The notes: generated by a model from the sequence alone, not told the origin. A stretch of 64,000 nucleotides of DNA from Streptomyces sp. NRRL F-5126 (GCF_000721265.1 NZ_JOFZ01000006.1:310001-374000); one strand, 5' to 3'; shown: positions 14,405-24,250, counted from the first letter of the stretch. Translations and numbers: made by a program.

Positions 14405-15454
14405 ATGTCCATACCGATCAAGGCAAGCCTGGAGCGCGTACCAGGCGGGATGATGCTCGTCCCGCTGCTGGTGGGCGCCGTGATCAACACCGTCCACTCC
14501 GGGACCGGAGACTTCTTCGGCTCGTTCACCGGCGCGCTGTTCTCGGGTGCGCTCACGATCCTCGCGGTGTTCTACGTCTGCATGGGCGCCACGATCGAGC
14601 TGCGCACCACCCCGTACATCCTGAAGAAGGGCGGGGCGCTGCTGATCGTCAAGGCCGGCATCGCGGTCGTGATCGGCATCGTCGTGGGCCACTTCCTGGG
14701 CGAGGCGCCGGTCAACGGCGGCATCTTCGCGGGCATCTCGACCCTGGCGATCGTGGCCGCGCTCAACGACACCAACGGCGGCCTGTACATGGCGCTGATG
14801 GGCCAGTTCGGCAAGCCCAAGGACACGGCCGCGTACTCGCTGATGAGTCTGGAGTCCGGGCCGTTCCTCACCATGGTCACGTTGGGCGTCGCAGGCCTCT
14901 CCGCCTTCCCGTGGCAGACCCTGCTCGGTGCGATCCTGCCGCTCGTCGTCGGCATGATCCTGGGCAACCTCGACCCCGACATGCGCCGCTTCCTCGGCGC
15001 CGCCGTGCCGGTCTGCATCCCCTTCTTCGGCTTCGCGCTCGGCTCCGGCATCGACCTCGGCACCGTATGGACCGCCGGCCTGCTCGGCCTCGGCCTCGGC
15101 CTGTTCGTCCTGATCGTCAGTGGCAGCACACTCTTCGCGACGGACAAGCTGCTCGGCGGGAACGGCCTGCCCGGCCTCGCGGCCGCCAGTACCGCCGGCA
15201 ACGCGGCCGCAGTGCCCGCGATCGTCGCCGCCGCGAACCCCGTGTACAAGGCGGCCGCGGACAAGGCCACGGTGCTGGTGGCCGCGTCCGTGGTGGTGAC
15301 CTCGCTGCTCACCCCCGTCATCACCGCCATGTACCACCGCCGGTTGAAGCGGGCCGACCCGGAGGCGTTCGCCGGCGATGTGCCCGCCAGTACGTCGGAG
15401 CCGACGCCCCCGCCCGCCGGCACGGCCGCAACGGACGGAACGGCACACCAGTGA
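14405..15454 (+). CDS. KdgT-family sugar-acid permease
   Basis: Membrane carrier of about 349 residues in the 2-keto-3-deoxygluconate transporter (KdgT) family, with about 10 hydrophobic segments. Family-like stretches include [45 protein letters not shown] and LESGPFLTM. These proteins take up sugar acids by proton symport; next to a tetronate/threonate-type kinase and PdxA2 domains the substrate is more likely a four-carbon sugar acid than KDG itself. The ATG at 14405 ([15 protein letters not shown]) matches known N-termini better than upstream codons. Its TGA overlaps the GTG of the next gene. Confidence 0.92.
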   Translation: MSIPIKASLERVPGGMMLVPLLVGAVINTVHSGTGDFFGSFTGALFSGALTILAVFYVCMGATIELRTTPYILKKGGALLIVKAGIAVVIGIVVGHFLGEAPVNGGIFAGISTLAIVAALNDTNGGLYMALMGQFGKPKDTAAYSLMSLESGPFLTMVTLGVAGLSAFPWQTLLGAILPLVVGMILGNLDPDMRRFLGAAVPVCIPFFGFALGSGIDLGTVWTAGLLGLGLGLFVLIVSGSTLFATDKLLGGNGLPGLAAASTAGNAAAVPAIVAAANPVYKAAADKATVLVAASVVVTSLLTPVITAMYHRRLKRADPEAFAGDVPASTSEPTPPPAGTAATDGTAHQ

Positions 15455-17784
15455 GCCGCGCGAAGCCGCACGACACCGGCTCCCCCTCCCCCTCCCTGCT
15501 CGTCATCGCGGACGACCTGTCGGGCGCTGCCGACAGCGCGGTGGCACTCGCCACGAGCGCCGACACGGTCGTGGCGCTGTACGCGGAGGCCCAGTGGCCG
15601 CGGGCGACCGTGGTGGCCGTCGACACCGACTCCCGGTACGCCTGCGCCGAGGACGCTGCTGACCGGGCCGCGGCCTGCGTCCGCCGGTCGGGAACAGGGA
15701 CCCGGATCTACAAGAAGATCGACTCCACGCTGCGGGGCAACATCGGCCCCGAGGTCAGCGGCTGCCTGGCGGCCCTCGGCGAGCGCGAGGGCAGACGCCA
15801 CGTCGCCGTCGTCTCCCCGGCCTTTCCGGCCACAGGACGCACGGTCTCCGACGGCCGGGTCCACGTCGACGGCGAGCCCGTCGAAGCACGGCACCCCGGC
15901 CGCCGGCCCCTGGTCGCGCAGCTGGAGGCCGCCGGTCTGACCGTGGTCCTGCTGAGCCTGGAGGAACTGCGGGACGGCGACCCGGCCCGCGCCCTGGCGG
16001 CGGCAGCCGCGGCAGGTGGGGCCGACGCGGTGGTCGTCGACGCGCTCACCGACGAGGACCTCGCGCGCACGGTCCGCGCCTGCGCGGATCTGCCGGTCCT
16101 GCTGGTCGGCTCCGGCGGCCTGGCCCACCATCTGGCCCCCCTGGGCCCTCCGCGCCGGGACGCGGTCCCCGGCCCCGACACCGCGCCGGGCGGCTCCGCG
16201 CTGGCCGGGCCCGCGCTGGCCGGCCCCGCGCTGATCTGCGTCGGCAGCCGCAGCACGCAGGCCCGAGCCCAGGGCCGCATGCTCGTCGAGGAGCTGCCCG
16301 CCGTCCCGGTCGAGGTGGGGGCCACGGCGGACGGCACGGGCGGCGCGATGCGCGAACTGCGCACCGCGCTCGCGGCGGGGCACAGCGCCGTCGTCTCCCT
16401 CGACCCCCACAGGCCCGTGGAACCCGAGCGCGCTCGCGAATTCGCCGCGGCACTGGCCGAGGTCACGCGCGCGGGGCTGGACAGCGCGGGCGTCCTGATC
16501 GCCACAGGCGGCGAGACCGCGCGCACCGTACTGCTCGCGGCCGGTGTGGACACGCTCGCCGTCGAGGGCGAGGTCGAACCCGGGGTCGTGCTCATGCGTA
16601 CGCCCGGCGGACTGCCCGTCGTCACCAAGGCAGGGGCGTTCGGGGACCCGGGGACGCTGCTGCGTGCCACCCGAGCACTCCGGGGCCCGGGCGGGCCGGT
16701 CGTCCCCGCCCGCCCCGCACCCTCCATGCAGGATCAGACTCCGAAGGATGACACCATGTCCGCCATGTCCAAGCCCATCATCGCGATCACCATGGGGGAC
16801 GCCGCCGGCGTCGGCCCCGAGGTCGTCGTCAAGGCGCTGGCCGGCGCGGCCGCTTCGCTTCCCATGCTGCCGCTCGTCGTCGGGGACGCGAAGCGGCTGA
16901 CCCGCGCGATCGAGCTGACGGGCGCGGGACTTCGCGTCCACGCGGTCGACTCCCCCGAGGCGGCCGCGTACCGGCCGGGCACCGTGGACTGCCTCGACCT
17001 GGCGAACATCCCCGAGGACCTGCCGTTCGGGCAGCTGTCGCCCGTCGCGGGCGAGGGCGCCTACCAGTACATCGAGGCGGCGACCCGGCTCGCCTCCGAG
17101 CGGCGGGTCGACGCGATCTGCACGGCGCCGCTCAACAAGGAGGCGCTGCACGCCGCCGGTCACAACTTCCCCGGCCACACCGAGTTGCTCGCCGAACTGA
17201 CCGGCACCGATGAGGTGTCGATGCTGCTTTCGGCGCCGAAGCTGCGCGTCATCCACGTCACCACGCACATCGGTCTTGTCGACGCGGTCGCGAAGATCGA
17301 GCCCGGTCTTGTGGAGCGGACCGTCCGCCGCGGGTACGACACACTGGTCGCCGCCGGGGTCCCCGCTCCCCGCATCGCGGTGTGCGGCATCAACCCGCAC
17401 GCCGGCGAGAACGGCCTGTTCGGCCACGGCGAGGAGGAGACCAAGATCGTCCCCGCGATCGAGAAGGCACGCGCCGAGGGCATCGACGCCCAGGGCCCGC
17501 TCCCCGCCGACACCGTGTTCTTCCGCGCGGTACGCGGCGACTTCGACCTCGTCGTCGCCATGTACCACGACCAGGGCCACGGCCCCGTGAAGGTGCTCGG
17601 CCTGGACGCGGGTGTCAACATCACCGTGGGCCTGCCCGTCATCCGCACCAGCGTGGACCACGGCACCGCGTTCGACATCGCGGGCACAGGACGCGCCGAC
17701 GAGGCGTCGATGGTGGAGGCGCTGCGCCAGGCGGTGGAGCTGGCACCGCGGCGCGGCGGCGAAGGGTCGGGGCAGGCTGCGTGA
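15451..17784 (+). CDS. Fused four-carbon acid sugar kinase (DUF1537) and PdxA2-type dehydrogenase
   Basis: One uninterrupted frame of about 777 residues. Residues 1-425 are a DUF1537 kinase ([18 protein letters not shown] near the N-terminus, [25 protein letters not shown], and the C-terminal [11 protein letters not shown] with TKAGAFG). Residues 436-777 are a 4-hydroxythreonine-4-phosphate dehydrogenase homologue ([55 protein letters not shown]). Separately encoded pairs of this kind phosphorylate D-threonate and oxidatively decarboxylate it to dihydroxyacetone phosphate. The GTG start overlaps the permease stop. An internal ATG at 16756 preceded by GAAGGA could also start a free 342-residue dehydrogenase, so both a fusion and a separate product are possible. 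Confidence 0.88.
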   Translation: MSRAKPHDTGSPSPSLLVIADDLSGAADSAVALATSADTVVALYAEAQWPRATVVAVDTDSRYACAEDAADRAAACVRRSGTGTRIYKKIDSTLRGNIGPEVSGCLAALGEREGRRHVAVVSPAFPATGRTVSDGRVHVDGEPVEARHPGRRPLVAQLEAAGLTVVLLSLEELRDGDPARALAAAAAAGGADAVVVDALTDEDLARTVRACADLPVLLVGSGGLAHHLAPLGPPRRDAVPGPDTAPGGSALAGPALAGPALICVGSRSTQARAQGRMLVEELPAVPVEVGATADGTGGAMRELRTALAAGHSAVVSLDPHRPVEPERAREFAAALAEVTRAGLDSAGVLIATGGETARTVLLAAGVDTLAVEGEVEPGVVLMRTPGGLPVVTKAGAFGDPGTLLRATRALRGPGGPVVPARPAPSMQDQTPKDDTMSAMSKPIIAITMGDAAGVGPEVVVKALAGAAASLPMLPLVVGDAKRLTRAIELTGAGLRVHAVDSPEAAAYRPGTVDCLDLANIPEDLPFGQLSPVAGEGAYQYIEAATRLASERRVDAICTAPLNKEALHAAGHNFPGHTELLAELTGTDEVSMLLSAPKLRVIHVTTHIGLVDAVAKIEPGLVERTVRRGYDTLVAAGVPAPRIAVCGINPHAGENGLFGHGEEETKIVPAIEKARAEGIDAQGPLPADTVFFRAVRGDFDLVVAMYHDQGHGPVKVLGLDAGVNITVGLPVIRTSVDHGTAFDIAGTGRADEASMVEALRQAVELAPRRGGEGSGQAA

Positions 17785-18548
17785 GCGGGGAGGGACGGCG
17801 CCAGGAGATCCGCGGCCTGCTGCAGGTGCGGCCCCTGTCGGTGACGGAACTGGCGGAACGGTACGACGTGTCCGAGTCGACCATCCGCCGCGACCTGACC
17901 CGGCTGTCGGAGTCCGGCGAGATCGTGCGCACGTACGGCGGCGCGCTGTCGTCGGGCGGCGAGGAACAGACGCTGCTGGAGCGGGAGTCCGTCGCACGCG
18001 CCGAGAAGTCGTCCATCGCCCGGGCGGCCGAGGCCCACGTGAAGGGCTGCCGCCTGGTCCTCCTCGATGCGGGCACGACAGCGGGCTCCCTGGCATCGCG
18101 ACTGGCGACGCACCACCAACTGACGGTTGCCACACCGGGGTTGACGTCCGTCGGCATCCTGGCGGGGGTGCCGGGTATCGAGCTGATCGTCCTCGGCGGT
18201 GCGGTGCGCCCGACGAGCCTGGGGATGATCGGCCCGCTGGCCGAGTCGGCCGTGGCACGGCTGACGGCGGACGCGGTCTTCCTGGGCGCGGACGGCGTGG
18301 TGGCGGGACGCGGCATCTGCGAGGCCCAGCCGGAACAGGCATCGTTGAAGCAGCTGATGGTCGAACGGTCGCGAGACGCCTACGTGCTGGTGCACGCCGA
18401 GAAGCTGGGCCGCGAGAGCTCGCACTGGTGGACAACGTTCACCCGCCCCTGGACGCTGATCACGGACGCGAGCGCGACGGAGGCACAGCTGGCGCCGTTC
18501 CGCGCGGACCCGCTGTGCACGGTGGAACTGGCGCCCGCGGCGGGCTGA
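17781..18548 (+). CDS. DeoR-family repressor of the sugar-acid operon
   Basis: About 255 residues. The N-terminal DeoR HTH is clear (RRQEIRGLLQ, LAERYDVSESTIRRDLTRL, RTYGGAL), followed by the sugar-phosphate isomerase-like sensor domain with LLDAGTTAGSLA, LIVLGGAVRP, and FLGADGVV. DeoR proteins are released from DNA by phosphorylated sugar intermediates. GTG start overlaps the fusion-gene stop (GTGA), so it is the last gene of the operon and likely autoregulates it through the 33-bp inverted repeat upstream of the permease gene. Confidence 0.92.
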   Translation: MSGEGRRQEIRGLLQVRPLSVTELAERYDVSESTIRRDLTRLSESGEIVRTYGGALSSGGEEQTLLERESVARAEKSSIARAAEAHVKGCRLVLLDAGTTAGSLASRLATHHQLTVATPGLTSVGILAGVPGIELIVLGGAVRPTSLGMIGPLAESAVARLTADAVFLGADGVVAGRGICEAQPEQASLKQLMVERSRDAYVLVHAEKLGRESSHWWTTFTRPWTLITDASATEAQLAPFRADPLCTVELAPAAG

Positions 18549-18757
18549 CGCCGCGCGGTCAGCGCCGCCGCGCGCAGTGGCGGCCCTCCGCTACGCGGCC
18601 ACGCGCCCAGGCGCGGATGTCCCCCACCGCTCCAGGCGCGGTCCGGCGCCGAGGACGACCGCGTTCACGCCTGGCCGGGGGAGTGTGCTCCTCGGTGGGA
18701 TGCGGCTGAATGGATTCGGCGACCCGTGCGAGCCAAGGCCACGCCGGCATCCCGGTT

Positions 18758-18964
18758 CTACTTGGCCGCGTGGGCTATGAACGCCGCCCACCCGTCCTTG
18801 CCGAGCCGCAGCACGGCCCCGTTGCCCGAGGACTTCGAGTCGCGCACGTACACGGCGTCGAGGCCCCCGGCCACCTCGACGCAGTCGCCCCCGCTCGTTC
18901 CGCTGTAGCTGCTCTTGTACCAGGCCAACGCGGTGGACCGAGTGGCGTAGTGGTCGGTGCTCAT
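18758..18964 (-). CDS. DUF397 small protein
   Basis: Protein of 68 residues with the DUF397 pattern: ALAWYKSSYSGTSGGDCVEVA, VYVRDSKSSGNGAVL and GWAAFIAHA. DUF397 proteins occur almost only in mycelial actinobacteria, next to an XRE/DUF5753 regulator, as here (its ATG overlaps the regulator's stop as ATGA). They are linked to developmental and antibiotic control in the WhiJ-type paralogue family; the molecular function is not settled. The 209 bp to the left, up to the DeoR stop, hold nothing I can identify. Confidence 0.92.
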   Translation of the reverse strand: MSTDHYATRSTALAWYKSSYSGTSGGDCVEVAGGLDAVYVRDSKSSGNGAVLRLGKDGWAAFIAHAAK

Positions 18965-19809
18965 GGCTCCCCTGCCATCCGCTGGATGAGATGAGAGGAG
19001 TCCTCGCTGTTGAGGGCCTGCGAGCGAAGCATCCCATACCGCAGCCAGAACTCGCTGACCTCACTGCGATCGGACCTCACACTCACGACGTCTTGCGCCT
19101 CCACGTAGACGTGCTGCCTGCGGTCCGTCGACTCCACCAACACCATAGGCCCGTTGAGCCCGCTGTGCGCCCCCCGAGTGGTCGGCATCACTTGCACCTC
19201 GACGTTGCGCATCTGCGAGCACGTCAGCAAGTGCCGCAGTTGCTCGCGCATCACCGCCGAGCTGCCCACTGTTCGTCGCAGTGCGCCTTCTTCCACGATG
19301 AACACGAACACCATCGGCGGGCTCCGGCGGGCGAGCAATGCCTGGCGTGCCAGGCGCCCCGACACGCGCTGCTCGATGATCTCCTCATCCAGAGGCGGGA
19401 AATGGGCCTCAAGCAGCGTCTGCGCGTAGGCGTGGGTCTGCAACAGCCCGGGGACCAGGAGGGGGTCGTACGAGAACCTGCTCAGTGCCTCGGCCTCCAA
19501 CAGGGCGAAGTCGCGGAAGAACCTCGGCAGCTTCGCGCGCTCCACCTCGTCCTGGAGCACCTCAAGGACGCCCCGCGACTCCAGCGCACGGTCAGCCGCC
19601 AGCGTGAACGCGGCCTTCGCGGGCCGCCTGCCCTGCTCGACGGAGGCGACCTGCTCCAGCGAGTACCCGATCGCCTCGCCGAGCGCCTGCTGGCTCAACC
19701 CGGCCTGCTTGCGCAGATGTTGCAGCAGCCTGCCGTAAGCCGCCCACACGCCGGGCAGCTCGGACTCGCCGTTGACGCTCGCCGTCCGGCCGTTACGCGT
19801 GTCCCGCAC
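18961..19809 (-). CDS. XRE/DUF5753 helix-turn-helix regulator (WhiJ-like)
   Basis: About 282 residues. Residues about 28-75 form an XRE-type HTH (LLQHLRKQAGLSQQALGEAIG, QVASVEQGRR), and the rest is DUF5753, including ALSRFSYDPLLVPGLLQTHAYA and the long C-terminal region with NGPMVLVE. Start GTG at 19809 with GAGGGCGG upstream. Forms an operon with DUF397 and is divergent from an ATP-binding anti-sigma-like gene; this three-gene arrangement recurs many times in Streptomyces genomes. Confidence 0.9.
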   Translation of the reverse strand: MRDTRNGRTASVNGESELPGVWAAYGRLLQHLRKQAGLSQQALGEAIGYSLEQVASVEQGRRPAKAAFTLAADRALESRGVLEVLQDEVERAKLPRFFRDFALLEAEALSRFSYDPLLVPGLLQTHAYAQTLLEAHFPPLDEEIIEQRVSGRLARQALLARRSPPMVFVFIVEEGALRRTVGSSAVMREQLRHLLTCSQMRNVEVQVMPTTRGAHSGLNGPMVLVESTDRRQHVYVEAQDVVSVRSDRSEVSEFWLRYGMLRSQALNSEDSSHLIQRMAGEP

Positions 19810-19994
19810 CCGCCCTCACGCCCTTCCCATACCCGGAAGGATTCAACGCGGCACGCCATCCGCCGGACACGGGCCCGGGCCCGTACAGGACCCGTACAAG
19901 TCCGAGCGGCCCACCTGTGGCCAACCGTACGACGCGAGTTCCGTACGAGCGTCATACCTGGTCGGCGCTGCTGTGCCGCCTCCACGATGACCAC

Positions 19995-20450
19995 GTGACC
20001 CACCAGCCGACCTCCCCCCGATCCGTCACCGGAACCCGCCAGTTGTCGCTGTGCTTCAGCGCGACACGACGCGGCGCGCGGCTCGCGCGCCGGTTCGCCG
20101 TGCAGCAGTTCACCGAGTGGTGGGACCTGCCGTACGACGCGGAGCCTGCCCGCGCGGTCGCCCTCGTCACAGCCGAATTGTCGGCCAACGCGATCGGGCA
20201 CGGCAGCCTCCCCGGCAGGGACTTCCGGCTCACACTCCTCCGCCTGACCGAACCCGCCGCTCTGAGGATCGAGGTGACGGACACGCGCCCGGAGCGCCGC
20301 CCGCGCGAACCCGTGGGCGAACCGGCGCATCTAGAGGCAACGACGGGGCGCGGGCTCCTCCTCGTCGCGGCCTACGCCGACCGCTGGGGATGCGAGGTGC
20401 GCGACGCGCACACGAAAACGGTCTGGGTGGAAGTCCCAGTACTCCCGTGA
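19995..20450 (+). CDS. HATPase-fold ATP-binding protein (RsbW/anti-sigma-like)
   Basis: About 151 residues with the GHKL motifs of serine kinase/anti-sigma proteins: N box AELSANAIGHG, G1 box RIEVTDTRPERRP and G2 box TGRGLLLVAAYADRWG. The conserved final segment KTVWVEVPV fits the family. Start is uncertain: GTG at 19995 gives the usual family length, and an in-frame GTG at 19917 would add 26 residues; neither has a good ribosome binding site. Divergent from the XRE gene, as usual for this locus type. Confidence 0.82.
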   Translation: MTHQPTSPRSVTGTRQLSLCFSATRRGARLARRFAVQQFTEWWDLPYDAEPARAVALVTAELSANAIGHGSLPGRDFRLTLLRLTEPAALRIEVTDTRPERRPREPVGEPAHLEATTGRGLLLVAAYADRWGCEVRDAHTKTVWVEVPVLP

Positions 20451-20461
20451 GTACCGTTGCC

Positions 20462-21058
20462 TCAGCGGGCGCGCCCCAGCAGTTCGCGAAGCCCATCCCG
20501 AGCTTGGCGGTCGGCCGCCCTCGCCGGCTCAGGGAGCCTGTAGCGACTGGACTCCAGCACCAGTTCAATCGCCGCGTCAAGCGAGATGCCACCGCCGACG
20601 GACACATAGACGGGCCGGACGGACTCCGCGGTTCTGACCTCGGCCCCGACGACGCCCTGGGCATCGGAGATCCTGCGTACGGCGCCGCGCTCCGGCGAAG
20701 TCAGCGGCGTCTCCCGGTGCAGTGGGTTCTTGGCGACGGCGACCACCGGGCGGCCCAGGCGGGCCGCCAGATGAACACCGAGCCCCGCCCGGTCGGGGTG
20801 CATGAGCCCGTGTCCGTCACACATCACGACGTCGCCGTCCGTCACAAGCTCCCGGACCACCGCTTCGGCGATCCCGACCTCGCGGGCCGCCAAGTGCCCG
20901 AACCGGTACGGCATCGGCGGCTTCCCCGTCAGCCGCCGGCTCTCGACCACCCGCCGGCCCGCGCGGTCCCAGGCAACGGCCGCAGCGACGGCGACCTCGC
21001 GCTCATCGCAATAGGCGGCATCGACACCGATCAGCCGCCGAACCGAGGCCGGTTTCAC
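20462..21058 (-). CDS. Endonuclease V-like protein
   Basis: Roughly 198 residues resembling endonuclease V, which nicks DNA or RNA near deoxyinosine/inosine. Visible family motifs are LIGVDAAY (first catalytic Asp), the AARE segment (Glu), CDGHGLMHPDRAGLGVHL (second Asp), VVAVAKNPL and VYVSVGGGISLDAAIELV followed by YRLPEPARAAD. The usual VGHRI segment reads VGGGI, losing a conserved histidine. The GTG at 21058 is preferred because GGGAGGA lies about 10 nt upstream; a GTG at 21085 is possible. It converges with the ATP-binding gene, 11 bp away. Confidence 0.82.
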   Translation of the reverse strand: MKPASVRRLIGVDAAYCDEREVAVAAAVAWDRAGRRVVESRRLTGKPPMPYRFGHLAAREVGIAEAVVRELVTDGDVVMCDGHGLMHPDRAGLGVHLAARLGRPVVAVAKNPLHRETPLTSPERGAVRRISDAQGVVGAEVRTAESVRPVYVSVGGGISLDAAIELVLESSRYRLPEPARAADRQARDGLRELLGRAR

Positions 21059-21152
21059 CTCTGGCACTTCCTCCCACCCCGTCACCGCTTGCCTCCACCA
21101 CACACACTCGCCGCCCGCGCGCATCCGGTGCGCGGAGAGCCCCGGACACCGG

Positions 21153-22649
21153 TTACGGTACGCGGCCGCCTGCGGATAGGCCGTGCGAAGGGTGGTCCTC
21201 GGACCCCGGCGCGACAGCGGCGGCAAGGCGCTGCCCGTTGCGGGCGGCGGCCGCCTTGGCCCAGGCGCTGGTGGACATGACCCCGAGCGCGAGCGCCGCG
21301 AGGCCGCAGCTCCCGAGTACGGCCCAGGCCGCGTGGCTCGCGTTGGTGAAGCCGGCGCCGGTGCCTGCCACGATCGAGCCGGTGACGGCGACGCCGATGG
21401 AGGTGCCGAACTGGCGGGCGCCGGCGGCGAGCGCGCCCGCGACGCCGACCTGGTCGGGCGGCAGGCCCGACAGGGCGGTGTTCGTGATCGGCGGCGCGAT
21501 CATGCCCGCGCCCAGGCCGAAGACGGCGTAGGCCGCCAGCAGGTGGCCACTTGCGGTGTGCGCGGTCAGGGGGACGAGGAGGAAGGCGCCTACGGCGAGC
21601 AGCGCGCCGCCCAGTGTGAGCGGCAGGCGGGCGCCCTGGGAGGCGAGGAGCCGGCCGGAGATGTTGGCGGCGACGGCTTGGCCCACGGCCAGCGGGATGA
21701 TCATCAGTCCGGCGTGCAGCGGGCTGAAGTGGCGGACGTCCTGGAGGTAGAGGGTGCTGAGGAAGAGGAACCCGCCGAGGCCGGCCGCCATCACGACGGA
21801 GATCGTGTTCGCGCCGGAGAACGGCGGGCTGCGGAAGAACCGCAGGTCGATCAGCGGCTCGGAGCGCCTGGGCTCGACGATGAGCATCCCGATGAGGGCC
21901 AGGACGGCGAGGGCGATCAGCCCGGCGATCCAGGGGTTCGTCCACCCGTGGCCCGGGCCCTCGATCGTCGCGGCGATGATCGACGCGAACAGGACGACGA
22001 TCAGCGCCTGTCCCGGCGGGTCGAACGCGCGGGCCCGTGCGGCCCTGGACTCGGGGACGAAGCGCTGGGTGAGCAGGATGGCGGCGATCCCGATCGGGAC
22101 GTTGACCCAGAACACCGATCGCCAGCCGATGCCGCTGACCAGCAGGCCGCCGACCACCGGCCCGGCCGCGATGGTGATCCCGATCGCGGATCCCCACAGC
22201 CCGACCGCCCTCGCCCGTTCCCGGGGGTCGGTGAACACGCTGACGATGATCGACATCGCGACCGGGTTGAGCATCGAGCCGCCCACCGCTTGCAGGCCGC
22301 GGAAGGCGATCAGCCATCCGGTGCCGGGCGCCAGGGCGCAGAGGAGGGAGCTGAGGGAGAACAGTGCCAGCCCGAGCTGGAAGATCCGCTTGCGTCCGAA
22401 GCGGTCGGCCATCGAGCCGGACAGCACGAGGAGGCAGGCCATGACCAGGGAGTAGGCGTCGACCGTCCACTGGAGGCTGCCGAGCGACGCGTGCAGGTCC
22501 TTGCTGATGGACGGGAGCGCCACGTTGACGATGCTGAGGTCGATGCCGGTCACGCAGACGCTGAGACAGCAGATCACCAGCACCAGACGGCGGTTGACGG
22601 GACGTGGGGGGGCTTTCATCGTCGGCCCTGGAGTGTTCGCTGTGGTCAT
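21153..22649 (-). CDS. DHA2-family (EmrB/QacA) 14-TM drug:H+ antiporter
   Basis: About 498 residues with 14 predicted membrane segments. N-terminal motifs VTGIDLSIVNVALPSISKDL and VDAYSLVMACLLVLSGSMADRFGRKR are diagnostic, as is the motif C-like GPVVGGLLV. It probably exports a toxic small molecule. It lies 151 bp downstream of the P450-ferredoxin pair on the same strand; a GC-rich hairpin (GGCCGGC-N3-GCCGGCC near 22716-22732) lies in that gap, so cotranscription is uncertain. Confidence 0.9.
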   Translation of the reverse strand: MTTANTPGPTMKAPPRPVNRRLVLVICCLSVCVTGIDLSIVNVALPSISKDLHASLGSLQWTVDAYSLVMACLLVLSGSMADRFGRKRIFQLGLALFSLSSLLCALAPGTGWLIAFRGLQAVGGSMLNPVAMSIIVSVFTDPRERARAVGLWGSAIGITIAAGPVVGGLLVSGIGWRSVFWVNVPIGIAAILLTQRFVPESRAARARAFDPPGQALIVVLFASIIAATIEGPGHGWTNPWIAGLIALAVLALIGMLIVEPRRSEPLIDLRFFRSPPFSGANTISVVMAAGLGGFLFLSTLYLQDVRHFSPLHAGLMIIPLAVGQAVAANISGRLLASQGARLPLTLGGALLAVGAFLLVPLTAHTASGHLLAAYAVFGLGAGMIAPPITNTALSGLPPDQVGVAGALAAGARQFGTSIGVAVTGSIVAGTGAGFTNASHAAWAVLGSCGLAALALGVMSTSAWAKAAAARNGQRLAAAVAPGSEDHPSHGLSAGGRVP

Positions 22650-22800
22650 GGCGGGTCCTTGAACGGGTTCGAGAGGGTTGCTTGCGCCGGAGTGGCCCTT
22701 CCGGGGGCCCGGGCGGGCCGGCGGGGCCGGCCGGGCGGCCCGCGCGTACGGACGCGGCCGGGGCGAGGCATCAGCCGCGTGACGGAGGGGCCCGAGCGGC

Positions 22801-22995
22801 CTAGTCCGCCACGATGGACAGCGCCCGCGACGGGCACAGGCTGACGGCCGTCCGGCACCGGGCGGCCGCCTCGTCGCCCGGACGGTCCGTCAGCAGCGTC
22901 ACGAAGCCGTCGTCGTCCTGGTCGAAGACGGCCGGTTCGGTCAGGACGCACTGTCCCGCCCCCACGCAGACGTCGGTGTCGGCCTTGATGCGCAA
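22801..22995 (-). CDS. [3Fe-4S]-type ferredoxin (P450 partner)
   Basis: Ferredoxin of 64 residues with the cysteine pattern DVCVGAGQC and CRTAVSLCPSRAL, the arrangement of SoyB-like actinobacterial ferredoxins that pass electrons to CYP105-type P450s. Start TTG at 22995 with GGGAGA upstream; no ATG/GTG is available before the first cysteine. It begins 10 bp after the P450 stop on the same strand, so the two are cotranscribed. No ferredoxin reductase is nearby. Confidence 0.9.
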   Translation of the reverse strand: MRIKADTDVCVGAGQCVLTEPAVFDQDDDGFVTLLTDRPGDEAAARCRTAVSLCPSRALSIVAD

Positions 22996-23005
22996 CGCTG
23001 TCTCC

Positions 23006-24232
23006 CTACCAGGTGACCGGCAGCTCGTGAGCGCCGTATACGGAGGCGTTGACCTTGAAGGGGACGGCGTCCACGGGCTCGGCGAGCCGCAGTCCTGGGA
23101 TGCGGCGGAACAGCGTGTCGAACACGATCCGCAGCTCCAGCCGGGCGAGGTTCTGGCCGAGGCACTGGTGCGGGCCGTAGCCGAAGGCGATGTGGTGGCG
23201 GGCGCCGCGCAGCACGTCCAGCTCGCCGGGGTTCTCGAACGCCGCCGGATCCCGGTTGGCAGAGAGGCCGCAGACGACGACGCCCTCGTCGGCCTTGACG
23301 GTGACACCGCCGATCTCCACGTCCTCGGTCGCGACCCGCAGGATCACCGAGTCCGCGATCGTGAGGTACCGCAGCAGTTCGTCGACGGCCAGGAGGGTCT
23401 TGTCCGGGTCGTCCTGGATCAGGGCCAGTTGGTCAGGGTGCTCAAGCAGCGCCAGCACGCCGAGGGAGATCATGTTCGCCGTCGTCTCGTGGCCGGCGAG
23501 CAGCAGCGAGTTGGCCGTGCTCACCAGGCCCTCGCGGTCGAGTGCGCCTTCCTCCCGCTGCTGGGCGATCTGCCGGCTGAAGAGGTCGTCACCGGGTTCG
23601 GCTTCCTTGCGGGTCAGCAGGTCGGCGAGGTACGTACGCAGTCCGTCGGCACCCCGCAGCCGCTCCTCGGGGGACGCGGTCCGGCGGGTCAGCGCGGCCG
23701 CGCAGCTCTGGAAGTAGTCGTGGTCGGCGTAGGGGACGCCGAGCAGTTCGCAGATCACCAGCGAAGACACCGGCAGCGACAGCGTTCGCACCAGGTCGAC
23801 GGGGTGGGATTCGGCAGCCAGCATCTCGTCGATGAACCCGTCGACGATCTCCTGGATCCGTGGCCGCAGCGCGGCCAGGCGCTTCACGGTGAACTCGCCG
23901 ATCACCGCCCGCCGGGCCGCGGTGTGTTCCGCGCCGTCCAGGCTGACCATGGGTGGCCGCTGGTGCCGGAAGCGTTCACGGAACCGGGGATCGCCGCCGG
24001 GGTTCGGGTAGTTGTCCCTTCGGCGGTCCGAGGAGAAGCGCCGGTCGGCCATCACGGCGCGGCTCTCGGCGTACCCGGACACCCACCAGGCCTGTTCGCC
24101 GCCGCGCAGGCGGACCCTGCTGATCGGTTCACGCTCGCGCAACCGCGCGTACGCCTCCGGCTCGGCGAACGGGCAGCCGCGGGCCACCGGGAATTCCTGG
24201 TCCGCGAGTTCGTTGGGAACCGTTTCCGTCAT
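23006..24232 (-). CDS. Cytochrome P450 (CYP105-like)
   Basis: About 408 residues. I-helix oxygen-activation motif LLAGHETTANM, K-helix ELLRYL, the segment CGLSANRDP and the heme loop FGYGPHQCLGQNLARLEL are all intact. CYP105 enzymes act in xenobiotic oxidation or in tailoring of macrolides and other metabolites. Start ATG at 24232 (MTETVPNEL). A downstream ferredoxin and a divergent TetR gene with tandem operators form a complete inducible oxidation module. Confidence 0.93.
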   Translation of the reverse strand: MTETVPNELADQEFPVARGCPFAEPEAYARLREREPISRVRLRGGEQAWWVSGYAESRAVMADRRFSSDRRRDNYPNPGGDPRFRERFRHQRPPMVSLDGAEHTAARRAVIGEFTVKRLAALRPRIQEIVDGFIDEMLAAESHPVDLVRTLSLPVSSLVICELLGVPYADHDYFQSCAAALTRRTASPEERLRGADGLRTYLADLLTRKEAEPGDDLFSRQIAQQREEGALDREGLVSTANSLLLAGHETTANMISLGVLALLEHPDQLALIQDDPDKTLLAVDELLRYLTIADSVILRVATEDVEIGGVTVKADEGVVVCGLSANRDPAAFENPGELDVLRGARHHIAFGYGPHQCLGQNLARLELRIVFDTLFRRIPGLRLAEPVDAVPFKVNASVYGAHELPVTW

Positions 24233-24250
24233 GAGACCACCCCGCAACCA

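Noticed and set aside
14079..14405. Minus-strand frame in the 14-kb intergenic gap
   Set aside because: Includes the 33-bp inverted repeat, has no ribosome binding site and no recognisable domain.
13786..15450. The kinase/PdxA frame extending upstream to 13786
   Set aside because: The upstream part is out of frame with the permease gene and runs through the intergenic region; the coupled GTG at 15451 is the natural start.
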